In this document: piece after piece, positions 9,301 through 17,128 of the stretch
How positions within the stretch are numbered: position 1 is the stretch's first letter
Layout of the letters: each line of letters opens with the position of its first letter
DNA from: Planctomycetaceae bacterium UBA6163
GTDB taxonomy: Bacteria; Planctomycetota; Planctomycetia; Pirellulales; Pirellulaceae
Length of the DNA: 33,663 nt
Direction: 5' to 3'
Assembly (NCBI GenBank): GCA_002428205.1
Contig: DIUH01000069.1
Location: forward strand, 3,258 to 36,920
Translations under genes and position numbers: made by a program
The notes under the pieces: model-generated
Told to the model about the DNA's origin: nothing
The model's database searches: none
Seen by the model: the letters and a program-made list of their open reading frames with translations, nothing else

Positions 9301-9556
9301 TCTGGATGACGCCGGACGCATTCGATTAGCTTGGCAAACAGCACTCGCTCGCGTGCCAACGGAGGCCGAGTTTGCGATCCTGGAAGGTGTATTGAAGAAA
9401 CAACAATCAACCTATCAAGCCGACGCCGAAGCGGCCGCGAAATTGATCGCCGTTGGTGACATTGCCCGAATCGATAAAGTCACCGATTCGGAGCTGGCGG
9501 CTTGGACCGCGTTTTGTAACGTGGTGCTTAATCTCAATGAAACGATTTCGAATTAA
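6371..9556 (+). CDS. Planctomycete cytochrome C / LamG / DUF1549 / DUF1553 protein
   Basis: 1061 residues with a signal peptide (cleavage near VFA-QQ at residue 23). Domains in order: PSCyt1 haem-like domain with CFNCH at 49-53; DUF1549 at about 140-345, with VNNPIDSFVLAKL, RRVSLDLTGLPPS, LDLARYGDTSGYHND and a second CxxCH, CAQCH at 339-343; a short coiled coil at about 390-415; a LamG/concanavalin-like beta-sandwich at about 437-640 (FPLDSDGDA to GRIDDLKIYDRALD); and DUF1553 to the C-terminus (RLDLANWLVSRDHPLTSRVTINRWW, VFVEAARAFAQRIL). Found almost only in Planctomycetota and related phyla, where the family pairs with DUF1501 proteins. A periplasmic redox or polysaccharide-handling role is often suggested; the LamG insert would suit carbohydrate binding. 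Function is unproven. Confidence 0.92.
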   Translation: MRFSICIGIVCSLVSGQAMNVFAQQSEAIPSEQTVDFNRDIRPILSDHCFNCHGPDANTLQAGLRLDQEDSVFAAAESGQMPVVRGDVGASELIKRIASSDPSDVMPPPDFDKPILPAQADLLRRWIEQGAKWSGHWAFEPVRMSTVPTDDLAEGVVNNPIDSFVLAKLKSEGLTQSPIESRERLIRRVSLDLTGLPPSVREVEDFLADTSPTAFETVVDRLLASQHFGERLAIPWLDLARYGDTSGYHNDSLRDMWLWRQWVIESFNANMPFDQFTIEQLAGDMIADATIQQQIASGFHRNLMTSDEGGLIDAEYRNLYVVDRVATTGVTWLGMTVACAQCHDHKYDPISTEDFYKFYAFFNNVPETGKDGVRDRNPKPFLRVPTPEMEQRQKELEQQLTETEAELAGFKSSLPAKQIEWEKNLLAADKLPQPPTPMAHFPLDSDGDAIASEQDSPESKIVAQAHGEIKFADGMSGKSFDTTQETWFEYGERFGFEKDQPFSVGAFLYVTPQGGAPFGKMDDGNGARGWDVEFHGLRPSVHLIHKWPEDVIHIQADSDLPANAFTHLAFTYDGSGKAEGLKLYINGQLAKTSIKKDGLKGTIRNEIPFCIGRRGAAGTQFTGRIDDLKIYDRALDAPEIASLGDGDTYQLVAIAPETRTDEQRKRLEDFFRSTQSSELTTLETKVAATRKSKDDFILSIPNTMVMQEMEKPRDTFIKVRGQYDADGDKVLPGTPGFLPPIAKRENDKQLNRLDLANWLVSRDHPLTSRVTINRWWAVLFGNGIVKTLNDFGSQGEQPTHPELLDWLAADFVRDWDTKRVIKQIVMSATYQQTSRASAELIARDQENRLLARGPRQRLDAELIRDNALAISGVLNPKIGGKSIKPAQPEGTWEINEMSGYKYEKSQGDELYRRGLYVYWRRSTVYPSFVTLDAPTREFCVSQRAKTSTPLQSLVLMNDPVFVEAARAFAQRILAAPGLDDAGRIRLAWQTALARVPTEAEFAILEGVLKKQQSTYQADAEAAAKLIAVGDIARIDKVTDSELAAWTAFCNVVLNLNETISN

Positions 9557-9613
9557 GAGCCTAATTCGGCGAATGGTTTCCGGTAACACATTGAATAAAT
9601 TGCGAAGATATCC

Positions 9614-11080
9614 ATGAACTCAATCGATCATCAGATCCGGCTTTTGCAACGGCGTTCGTTTCTGCAATCCAGTACGACTGGTCTGGGGGCGCTTGGGTTG
9701 GCATCGCTGCTGAACCGATCAGCGTTTGCGAGCGAACAGTCAGCAGGTGGGCCCAGCGGCGCCGACGTGAACGTCCCAGGAGCGTTGAAGTCGCTTCATT
9801 TTCCGCCGCGTGCCAAGCGAATCATTTATCTGTTCATGTCGGGTGCGCCGTCGCAATTGGATCTGTTCGATCCGAAACCGACGCTGATTGATATGACGGG
9901 AAAGGATCTGCCGGACAGCGTTCGCAAAGGGCAGCGGATCACGACGATGACCAGTGGCCAGAAGAATCTGTTTTGCGTCGGCTCGCCGTTCAAGTTTGAA
10001 AAGTACGGGAGTGCCGCAATGGACATTTCCGAATTGCTGCCAAACCTAACCAAAATCGTCGATGATTGCACCTTTGTAAGATCGCTGCACACCGATCCGA
10101 TCAATCATGATCCGGCCGTCACTTTTTTTGCTACCGGAAATCAACAACCCGGTCGCCCGACGATGGGCGCATGGTTGGCTTATGGCCTAGGATGTGAAAG
10201 CGATAACTTGCCAGCGTTCGTCGTTTTGACCAGCGGTGGCGGCGGCCAGACACTTCAAACGCGTTACTGGGGAAGCGGTTTTTTACCCGCACAATTTGGT
10301 GGCGTGCAATTTCGAAACGCTGGCGATCCCGTCTTGTTCGTGTCGAACCCGCCCGGCGTAAGCAGCGATACGCGGCGACAACTGCTCGACGCAACCAATC
10401 AACTCAACCAACTGGCGCTCGATACGATCGGTGATCCGGCGATCGCCGCTCAGATTGAGAACTATGAACTGGCGTTTCGAATGCAATCCAGCGTTCCCGA
10501 GTTGACTGATTTGTCTCAGGAATCGGCCGAGACATTAGAACTTTACGGTGCGACACCTGGCCGACCGTCGTTTGCCAACAATTGCCTATTGGCAAGACGG
10601 ATGGCAGAGCGTGGCGTGAGGTTCATTCAATTATGCCATCGCGATTGGGATCACCACGGCGGATTGCCAGCGGGCATTCGCAACAAGTGCAAAGAGACCG
10701 ATCAGGCTGCGGCGGCGCTGGTGACCGACCTCAAGCAACGTGGCTTGTTGGACGACACGATCGTCGTTTGGGGTGGCGAGTTTGGGCGAACGGCTTACAG
10801 CCAAGGCGAAATCAAGCCAGAAAGTTTTGGCCGCGACCATCATCCACGTTGCTTCACCGTTTGGATGGCTGGCGGAGGCTTAAAGGCTGGCTATGTCCAC
10901 GGCGAGACCGACGAGTTTGGTTATAACATTACTCGCGATCCGGTCCACGTTCATGACCTTCACGCGACATTGCTACACCAACTAGGGGTCGATCATAAGA
11001 AATTGATCTATCGTCACGAAGGCCGCGATTATCGATTGACCGATATCGCGGGCCATGTTGTCAACGATTTGATCGATTAG
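9614..11080 (+). CDS. Tat-exported DUF1501 protein
   Basis: 488 residues. The N-terminus is a twin-arginine signal (RRSFLQ with Arg13-Arg14, then TGLGALGLASLL), so it is exported folded. The body shows the DUF1501 pattern: RIIYLFMSGAPSQLDLFDPKP, TFVRSLHTDPINHDPAVTFFATG, GRPTMGAWLAYGLG, ARRMAERGVRFIQL, DDTIVVWGGEFGRTAYSQG, and FGRDHHPRCFTVWMAGGGLKAGYVHG. DUF1501 is related to the alkaline phosphatase / sulfatase superfamily, which fits the His/Asp-rich C-terminal motifs. It begins 57 nt after the PSCyt1 gene and is the third gene of that operon. The substrate is unknown. Confidence 0.92.
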   Translation: MNSIDHQIRLLQRRSFLQSSTTGLGALGLASLLNRSAFASEQSAGGPSGADVNVPGALKSLHFPPRAKRIIYLFMSGAPSQLDLFDPKPTLIDMTGKDLPDSVRKGQRITTMTSGQKNLFCVGSPFKFEKYGSAAMDISELLPNLTKIVDDCTFVRSLHTDPINHDPAVTFFATGNQQPGRPTMGAWLAYGLGCESDNLPAFVVLTSGGGGQTLQTRYWGSGFLPAQFGGVQFRNAGDPVLFVSNPPGVSSDTRRQLLDATNQLNQLALDTIGDPAIAAQIENYELAFRMQSSVPELTDLSQESAETLELYGATPGRPSFANNCLLARRMAERGVRFIQLCHRDWDHHGGLPAGIRNKCKETDQAAAALVTDLKQRGLLDDTIVVWGGEFGRTAYSQGEIKPESFGRDHHPRCFTVWMAGGGLKAGYVHGETDEFGYNITRDPVHVHDLHATLLHQLGVDHKKLIYRHEGRDYRLTDIAGHVVNDLID

Positions 11081-11178
11081 AGCCTATCCGAAAGGGGGGC
11101 TGACCCTTTGGAGGCGATTCAATGTCATCGGTTTTTTGGCCTCGCCGGTGAGGGGCAGACCCCTTTTCGGATAGGCTC
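11080..11178. repeat. Imperfect inverted-repeat element, about 99 nt
   Basis: The left arm (11080-11106) and the right arm (11152-11178) are inverted copies agreeing at 24 of 27 positions by direct comparison; the outer 14 nt (GAGCCTATCCGAAA) match exactly. The roughly 45-nt centre contains a smaller GGCGA / TCGCC pair. The left arm starts on the last base of the DUF1501 stop codon. It may act as a terminator, but its size and near-perfect ends also fit a miniature mobile or REP-like element. No target-site duplication is evident. Confidence 0.7.
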
Positions 11179-11211
11179 GTAGGCGGCGGCGAAGAGATCA
11201 GCTTCGATAGC

Positions 11212-11571
11212 TCACTCTTGTTCGCCTTCAATCATCGCCTTGTACTGGTCGCGCTCGCGGCGAGTTGCTTCGAGGTCGAAAATCAAATACTTCATGTCTA
11301 GGCGCAATTGCGACAATGCTTCTTGAACCAAGTTCAAGATTCGGCGGCGGCGAGTGCTGCAGTCAATCACGCGTTGCATTGCTGGCGTGATCGCGTCGCG
11401 ATATCGAGTCGGCAATGACTCAATCGCTCTAGCCAATTCTTGCAATTCGATTGGGGTCGCTTCGTTTTCGGATTCGGCTTGGCTAGCGGCGTTAAGCATG
11501 GGGTGTCTCAAAGGCTGGGATTGAGTGTCGTTGTGTGTGACTGATGGGAAGCAATCAATTGCATTCGCCAT
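11212..11571 (-). CDS. Small helical protein of unknown function
   Basis: 119 residues, not recognised. From about residue 38 the sequence is charged and predicted helical (PIELQELARAIESLP, ILNLVQEALSQLRLD, YLIFDLEATRRERDQYKAM), consistent with a short coiled-coil cytoplasmic protein. There is no signal peptide or membrane segment. The ATG at 11571 has a GGGA about 8 nt upstream; an ATG at 11499 (residue 25) is an alternative that would remove a less conserved-looking leader. It is divergent from the large exported protein gene. The ordered heptad-like composition supports a real gene. Confidence 0.55.
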   Translation of the reverse strand: MANAIDCFPSVTHNDTQSQPLRHPMLNAASQAESENEATPIELQELARAIESLPTRYRDAITPAMQRVIDCSTRRRRILNLVQEALSQLRLDMKYLIFDLEATRRERDQYKAMIEGEQE

Positions 11572-11851
11572 GCCGCATCCCTGCGAAAACGCTGCAGATC
11601 AACTTAAGTCCTTTGTTTTAATTGACTTACGAAAATCTTCGTCGTGTGCCAAAACTTTTCGGTGTTGCCAAAGAGCAACAGGATTGCCCTTGGCGAACGA
11701 CGTTAAATCTTGCTACACCATGCACTTATGCTGCAAAAGACCGTTCCGGACTGGTTGCAGCACTGCGTCAACAAACTGTTGCGTTCTGGCATCATCGAGC
11801 GTCGTCGTTGATTCTGGGCGCGAGACACTCGCGGGTCAACATTCGAAATCG

Positions 11852-14632
11852 ATGGGAAATCAAAACGCCCAGAATTGCCTGCCGCTTAGCCCGTTGGGGC
11901 AAACTCTGTCGCGCAGACACTGGGGTGTTGCAATAGTCGCATTTTGCCTCTGCGTTGCAATGGTTTCAAACGTATGCGGGCAACTGGTTGACCCGTTGGA
12001 TGCCTATCCGCCGCGCTGGCACCTTGGATTCACCGATTGCCAGGCCCGGGTGATTAGCCACGTAAACGCATCAACAAGCGGAGTAGGCGGCAGTGGCTGT
12101 GAATCGATTTCGATTCGAGCGGATAATGGCACTCAAGCGATGTTGGAATACAGGATTGAGCCGATTCGAGTTATCGACGAGCTGACTGCGCGGGTGTTCA
12201 TTAAATCGTCTCAGACGGGCCAGTCCGTTGGCCTGAGAGTTCGCTTTCCGCTCGTTATCGACCCGGCAACGGGCCAATCCGTTTCTGTGACGATATTGGG
12301 TGCGAAGTACAAGGAAGCGGGACGATGGCAAATGCTGGGCGTTGGCGCGATTGAAAAGCAGTTGCGTTTGAAGTCTTATGCCTTGCGACGCCAGTACGGT
12401 ACAGACGCGAACTTTACAGAATCGTTTGTCGACGCGGTCGTCATTAACGCGTATACAGGTCCAGGCGACACGACACTTCTAATCGACAATCTCGCAATCG
12501 ATTCGATGGTATCCGTTTCGTCAATGCGCGAGTTCGCGGACCCTAGTGGTAAACTGGGCCCAGGCCAACTCGCATCAGAGCGTTTTGACACCGGATCTGT
12601 TGCTCGACAGACTCAGCCGCTTGGTGCCCGCTTACCAGAGAGCCCGTTTGGCGCCGGCAGAGTTTGGAAAATCTTGCAACATCAAGGCGAGCCGCTGCAG
12701 TGGGTCAAAACACTCGGATATGATGCTATCCTTTCATCACGTCCGCCCGATCATCTATTGCTGAACGAAGCGATTCGAACAGGTGTGAAGATATTTTCAC
12801 CGCCACCGACTGCTCCGGATCCCAACCTTACACCGTTGCTCGAGCCGCTTGCGGGATACTACCTGGGTACGTCTCTTGCAAGCGCGAACCTAGACGCCGC
12901 GTCGGAGTTAAGTGATAAGATTTCCCGTTGGCCATTGGCGTGGCAGCGGCCCATTATCATTGCACCTGCAGAATCGTTTCGCCAGTATTCTGCCATCGCA
13001 AGCAACTTGGTGCACGACTTGCCGCCATCGATCCGCGGCCTCGCAGGGCCAGAAGAGATTGCCCTTTTGAATGATCGGCTAACCCGCTCCGGGCGAACAC
13101 AGATCGATATCGTTGGTGTACAAACCGACGCCCCTGAATCACTGAAGCGACAGCTTGATGGGATCACGACGTCGATCGGATCGCCTCGGGGCGAGGATTT
13201 TTACTGGCATAGCGTTTTATTGCAGGTCGCTCGAACCATGGAACTATCGCCGCGAGCGATCTTGTTCCGATCGAATCGATCGCTGACCAGCGGCACACCC
13301 GAAGCACAACATCGCTCGTTGGCTCTCAGTTATGTGAATCGATACATCGATTCAATTGCGGCAATGGTAAGTGCGGGAGTTGCGGCGTCGGGCTTGCCAA
13401 CCCTTGGCCCACCGTTTCACAACAGCCGTCTCGATTTCCCGGGTGGCCAGCTAGTGATTCTTACAACAACAGCGCAGCGGCAAGGGATGGCTCTGGCCGG
13501 CGATGGTGACTCTTTAAGAATCTCATTACCGCCAAGCGATTCAACAAAGATCGCGTGGCGATTGACTCACTTTACTGCTGAAAGGATGAGTGTCGAAACC
13601 TCGTCGGCTGGAATCCATCTGGAAGTGATTTCACCCGACGTTGTCGAGACAATCGTTTTGTCCAGCGATCCGGCTCTGGGCGGACGAATTTCCAGGTCGT
13701 TGCAACCATTGGCAAGTCAAGCTGCGGGTGACCGCTGGCAGTTAACGCACGAAGCAACCGAATTGGTTCGCGATGACTGGCGATTGGCCACATCGGCCCG
13801 TATTGTTTCCGTTTCGCCATCCGCACTTGATATGATTCGGGCGGCCCAAAGTACGTTGCGCGATGCAGAGCCGATGTTTCGTGGCGGCGATTCCGGGGCG
13901 ACGTTGCGAATGGCCAGGCGAGCCGATGCTTGGGCGATGAAGGCTCGTTGGCAACTTGCGACTGCTCTGGCAAATGCGAATCCGTCGCCAGCCTTGACCA
14001 GCATTCCGCCGCTTTTGGCTGTCGGGGGAACTGCCACGCAGGTGATGTGGTGGCCGCTGATGTCCGAATCGGGCTGGAGCGAAAACTTATTGATCGGTGG
14101 CACGTTGGATTCTAGCGAGCTGCTGGGCGACGCGGGCTGGAGCGTAGGGAAACGGCCTGGCTTTGACACAACCGCTCGCTCCGACGTTTCCATCGCCGCT
14201 GGGCAACAGGCCGAAGGCGCGGCCTGCTTGGTCGCGAATGTAACCACACTGCATGGCGAAAGTCTGCCCGGCGGATATGCCGGAACAATGCTGCAGATTC
14301 GCAGCCCTGCGGTACGTTTCGCTGCCAAGACGCCGATTCGAATCGACTTGAAGGTCAAAACGCTCGGCTTTGGCGGCCCTGATCAGGGTGTGTTGGTTTA
14401 TGAGAATGTCGCCGGACCAGAACTAGGTGTCCTAGTGCGAGCAACGCCACAGTGGCAGAACGTTACGATTTATCGGCAGACGCTGGTCGACGGAGAGGTT
14501 AACGTTATGCTCGAGCTGATCGGTGCCGGTGAAGTGGCGATCGACGATGTGCAAGTTCGCTACTGGACGGCGAACGCGGCCCAACCGCTGCCGTTTCGAC
14601 AAATCAGCCAAGCGCAGAATACACTACGCTAG
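11852..14632 (+). CDS. Large exported protein of unknown function with CBM-like ends
   Basis: 926 residues from the ATG at 11852. An export signal follows a basic RRH (hydrophobic WGVAIVAFCLCVAMVSNVCG), then the mature part QLVDPLDAYPPRWHLGF. The N-terminal region (about 45-225 of this version) ends in TTLLIDNLAID and the C-terminal region (about 730-915) ends in GEVAIDDVQVRYW; both resemble the last strand of jelly-roll carbohydrate-binding modules. The middle part, with repeated YYLG, RPIIIAPAES and FYWHSVLLQVARTMEL segments, could be a barrel-like domain, but no catalytic motif is assigned. The same frame is open upstream to 11525, but that Cys/Ser-rich leader would bury the signal peptide and overlap the divergent gene, so it is excluded. 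Confidence 0.65.
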   Translation: MGNQNAQNCLPLSPLGQTLSRRHWGVAIVAFCLCVAMVSNVCGQLVDPLDAYPPRWHLGFTDCQARVISHVNASTSGVGGSGCESISIRADNGTQAMLEYRIEPIRVIDELTARVFIKSSQTGQSVGLRVRFPLVIDPATGQSVSVTILGAKYKEAGRWQMLGVGAIEKQLRLKSYALRRQYGTDANFTESFVDAVVINAYTGPGDTTLLIDNLAIDSMVSVSSMREFADPSGKLGPGQLASERFDTGSVARQTQPLGARLPESPFGAGRVWKILQHQGEPLQWVKTLGYDAILSSRPPDHLLLNEAIRTGVKIFSPPPTAPDPNLTPLLEPLAGYYLGTSLASANLDAASELSDKISRWPLAWQRPIIIAPAESFRQYSAIASNLVHDLPPSIRGLAGPEEIALLNDRLTRSGRTQIDIVGVQTDAPESLKRQLDGITTSIGSPRGEDFYWHSVLLQVARTMELSPRAILFRSNRSLTSGTPEAQHRSLALSYVNRYIDSIAAMVSAGVAASGLPTLGPPFHNSRLDFPGGQLVILTTTAQRQGMALAGDGDSLRISLPPSDSTKIAWRLTHFTAERMSVETSSAGIHLEVISPDVVETIVLSSDPALGGRISRSLQPLASQAAGDRWQLTHEATELVRDDWRLATSARIVSVSPSALDMIRAAQSTLRDAEPMFRGGDSGATLRMARRADAWAMKARWQLATALANANPSPALTSIPPLLAVGGTATQVMWWPLMSESGWSENLLIGGTLDSSELLGDAGWSVGKRPGFDTTARSDVSIAAGQQAEGAACLVANVTTLHGESLPGGYAGTMLQIRSPAVRFAAKTPIRIDLKVKTLGFGGPDQGVLVYENVAGPELGVLVRATPQWQNVTIYRQTLVDGEVNVMLELIGAGEVAIDDVQVRYWTANAAQPLPFRQISQAQNTLR

Positions 14633-14804
14633 CCCGATACAAAGTCGGTCGCCAAGGGAACTGTTACCTCAACAAGACGGCACTAGGGGCCTCAACCGAG
14701 GTGGGCTGGTCGCGGCAAGTCACGCCAGCCTGATCGGCACTTTCCGAAAACGCTAGACTATCCCGAAACGCAGACCGGAATTCCACACCTCGCGATCATC
14801 GCTC

Positions 14805-16913
14805 ATGTTGCCGCCCGCCGAATTCAAGCTTCATCAACCCTTTCCGCCCTCCGGCGACCAGCCCGAAGCGATCAATGCGCTGACTCGTGGGTTCCAGGGT
14901 GGAGAACCTTTCCAGGTATTGCTTGGTGCCACCGGGACCGGCAAAACATTTACCATGGCCAACGTGATTTCACGCCTCGGTCGCCCGGCGCTGATCCTAA
15001 GCCACAATAAGACACTCGCGGCACAGTTATATGCGGAGTTCAAAGAGTTTTTCCCGAACAATGCGGTGCACTACTTTGTCTCCTATTATGACTATTATCA
15101 ACCCGAAGCCTACATTCCGGCACGTGACGTTTATATCGAAAAAGACTCTTCCATTAATGAAGAAATCGACCGTCTGCGGTTGGCGACAACCAGTTCGCTG
15201 GTCAGCCGACGCGATGTCGTGATTGTCGCGTCAGTAAGCAGCATTTATGGACTCGGTTCGCCAGACGACTACAAGAAATTGGTGGTCGGCTTGCACAAGG
15301 GCGACAAGCTCAGACGCGACCATTTGCTGATGAAATTGGTCGAAGTGTTGTATGACCGCAATGACATCAGTTTTGAACGCGGTAAGTTTCGTGTCCGCGG
15401 CGATTCGATCGAATTGTGGCCCAGCTATGAGGAATTCGCATATCGGATCGAAATGTGGGGCGACGAGATCGAACAGATCTCAATCATCAAACCCATCACG
15501 GGCGAAGTGATTCAGACGCTTGACTACATTTATATCTATCCCGCAAAACACTTCGTCATGCCCGAAAATCGGATCCAGCAAGCGATTCGAATGATCCGCG
15601 CCGAACTCGAAGAACAGGTCGCCTTGTTTCAGACGCAGGGGAAATTGCTGGAAGCCCAGCGTTTAAGTGCCCGCACTCGCTTCGATCTCGAAATGTTGCA
15701 GGAAGTTGGTCATTGTCCAGGTATCGAAAACTACAGTCGTCCGCTGTCGGGTAAGGCCCCAGGCGCCGCACCAGATACCTTATATGATTTTTTCCCTGAC
15801 GACTTTGTTACATTCATAGACGAATCACACGTTACCGTCTCCCAGATCCGCGCTATGTACGCTGGTGACCGAAGCAGAAAGATGACACTTGTCGAGCATG
15901 GTTTCCGTCTACCTAGTGCCCTGGACAACCGGCCGATGAAGTTCGATGAATGGGAAGCCAAGAACAATCAGATCTGCTTTGTGTCGGCAACACCCGCCGA
16001 ATACGAACTGGACAAAACGGGCGGCGAGGTGGTTGAGCAAATCATTCGTCCGACTGGATTATTGGATCCGATCGTTGAAGTGGTGCCTGCACGAGGCCAA
16101 GTCAATCATCTGCTTGATCAGATTCGCGAGCGGGCGGAGGCTGGCGAACGGGTATTGGTTACCGCGCTAACCAAACGATTGGCCGAAGACTTAGCGACGT
16201 TCATGCAAGAGCGAAACGTTCGCTGTCGGTGGCTACATAGCGAATTGAATGCATTTGAACGTGTCGATTTGCTGCAAGAACTTCGTTCTGGTCGGTTCGA
16301 CTGCCTGATCGGTGTCAACCTACTTCGCGAAGGACTCGACTTACCCGAGGTCTCGCTCGTAGCGATCCTTGATGCCGATAAAGAAGGTTTCTTGCGCAGC
16401 GAAACAAGCCTGATTCAAACGATCGGCCGTGCCGCGAGAAACGTCAATGCGAAGGTGATCCTATACGCGGACAAGGTCACCGATTCGATGCGAGCGGCGA
16501 TGGAAGAGACACGCCGGCGTCGCGAGATTCAAGAATCTTATAACCTAAAGCACGGCATCACACCGGTATCGATCAAAAAGACAATGCGATCGGGAATCGA
16601 ATCCGACGCAGCAAAGCACCGACGAACCGAAGCGGCGGCACGGTCGGAAAACAAGGGGCAATACATCACGCTCGAATACGTCGAAGCGTTGGAGCAAGAA
16701 ATGCTGGCTGCCGCCGAAGGCCTGGAGTTCGAACGTGCCGCTGCAATTCGCGACCGCGTGCTGCAGCTTAAAGAGCACATCGGAAAGCCGCTTTCCGACA
16801 TCGAACTAGAGAAGACGCCGGCATCAAGCGGTGCGAATCAAAGAGGCCGGCGGGGTAAAGGAAAAGCCGCTGGCACAAACAAAGCAAAAATCCCAAGGCC
16901 TAAGCGGACCTGA
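14805..16913 (+). CDS. uvrB: Excinuclease ABC subunit B
   Basis: 702 residues, slightly longer than the usual 660-680 because of a basic tail. UvrB is the damage-verifying helicase-like subunit of nucleotide excision repair, working with UvrA and UvrC. Walker A GATGTGKT is at 41-48; the damage-probing beta-hairpin region YYDYYQPEAYIP is at about 94-106; the Walker B-type DESH is at 339-342; later helicase motifs include LVTALTKRLAEDL, LIGVNLLREGLDLPEV and TIGRAARN. The YvrB-type linker and a C-terminal UVR motif (LEQEMLAAAEGLEFERAAAIRDRV) for UvrC contact are present. The last 25 or so residues are Lys/Arg/Gly-rich. No ribosome-binding site is obvious. It is convergent with the exosortase gene. 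Confidence 0.97.
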   Translation: MLPPAEFKLHQPFPPSGDQPEAINALTRGFQGGEPFQVLLGATGTGKTFTMANVISRLGRPALILSHNKTLAAQLYAEFKEFFPNNAVHYFVSYYDYYQPEAYIPARDVYIEKDSSINEEIDRLRLATTSSLVSRRDVVIVASVSSIYGLGSPDDYKKLVVGLHKGDKLRRDHLLMKLVEVLYDRNDISFERGKFRVRGDSIELWPSYEEFAYRIEMWGDEIEQISIIKPITGEVIQTLDYIYIYPAKHFVMPENRIQQAIRMIRAELEEQVALFQTQGKLLEAQRLSARTRFDLEMLQEVGHCPGIENYSRPLSGKAPGAAPDTLYDFFPDDFVTFIDESHVTVSQIRAMYAGDRSRKMTLVEHGFRLPSALDNRPMKFDEWEAKNNQICFVSATPAEYELDKTGGEVVEQIIRPTGLLDPIVEVVPARGQVNHLLDQIRERAEAGERVLVTALTKRLAEDLATFMQERNVRCRWLHSELNAFERVDLLQELRSGRFDCLIGVNLLREGLDLPEVSLVAILDADKEGFLRSETSLIQTIGRAARNVNAKVILYADKVTDSMRAAMEETRRRREIQESYNLKHGITPVSIKKTMRSGIESDAAKHRRTEAAARSENKGQYITLEYVEALEQEMLAAAEGLEFERAAAIRDRVLQLKEHIGKPLSDIELEKTPASSGANQRGRRGKGKAAGTNKAKIPRPKRT

Positions 16914-16965
16914 GTCTTATGCTGCTGACGACGAATCGATTCAGACTCGTCGAGTCGGTGTAAAC

Positions 16966-17030
16966 CTGAAGACCGATTTACCGAACATGGTCCAACTTCG
17001 GGGGACTTTCGTTTCCAGTCCGGTCTTCAG
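16966..17030. repeat. 10-bp inverted repeat downstream of uvrB
   Basis: CTGAAGACCG (16966-16975) and its exact complement CGGTCTTCAG (17021-17030) are separated by 45 nt. The right arm also sits inside a small GTCCG / CGGAC hairpin (17018-17036). It lies between uvrB and the stronger hairpin at 17075-17127. Role unknown. Confidence 0.45.
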
Positions 17031-17074
17031 TCGGACAAGACGAACAGCCATGACCGACGCTGGCCTTAAATAAG

Positions 17075-17127
17075 CACGTTGGTAGAAATAAATTGGTGCT
17101 TGTTAAGCACCGATTTCTACCGACGTG
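17075..17127. terminator. Bidirectional hairpin between uvrB and the exosortase gene
   Basis: CACGTTGGTAGAAAT (17075-17089) pairs with ATTTCTACCGACGTG (17113-17127) with a single mismatch, and TTGGTGC pairs with GCACCGA further in, giving a long stem. It sits 162 nt after uvrB and 1 nt before the exosortase stop on the opposite strand. A bidirectional terminator is the simplest reading. Confidence 0.65.
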
Positions 17128-17128
17128 A

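Noticed and set aside
11525..11851. Upstream extension of the large exported protein
   Set aside because: It would put 109 Cys/Ser-rich residues before an evident export signal and overlap the divergent gene.
11852..14632. Exosortase-sorted substrate
   Set aside because: The C-terminus ends hydrophilic (PLPFRQISQAQNTLR) without a membrane helix and basic anchor, so it does not carry a sorting tail.
16831..17073. 80-codon plus-strand frame overlapping the end of uvrB
   Set aside because: Out-of-frame shadow of the uvrB tail running into the repeat region; no protein-like features.
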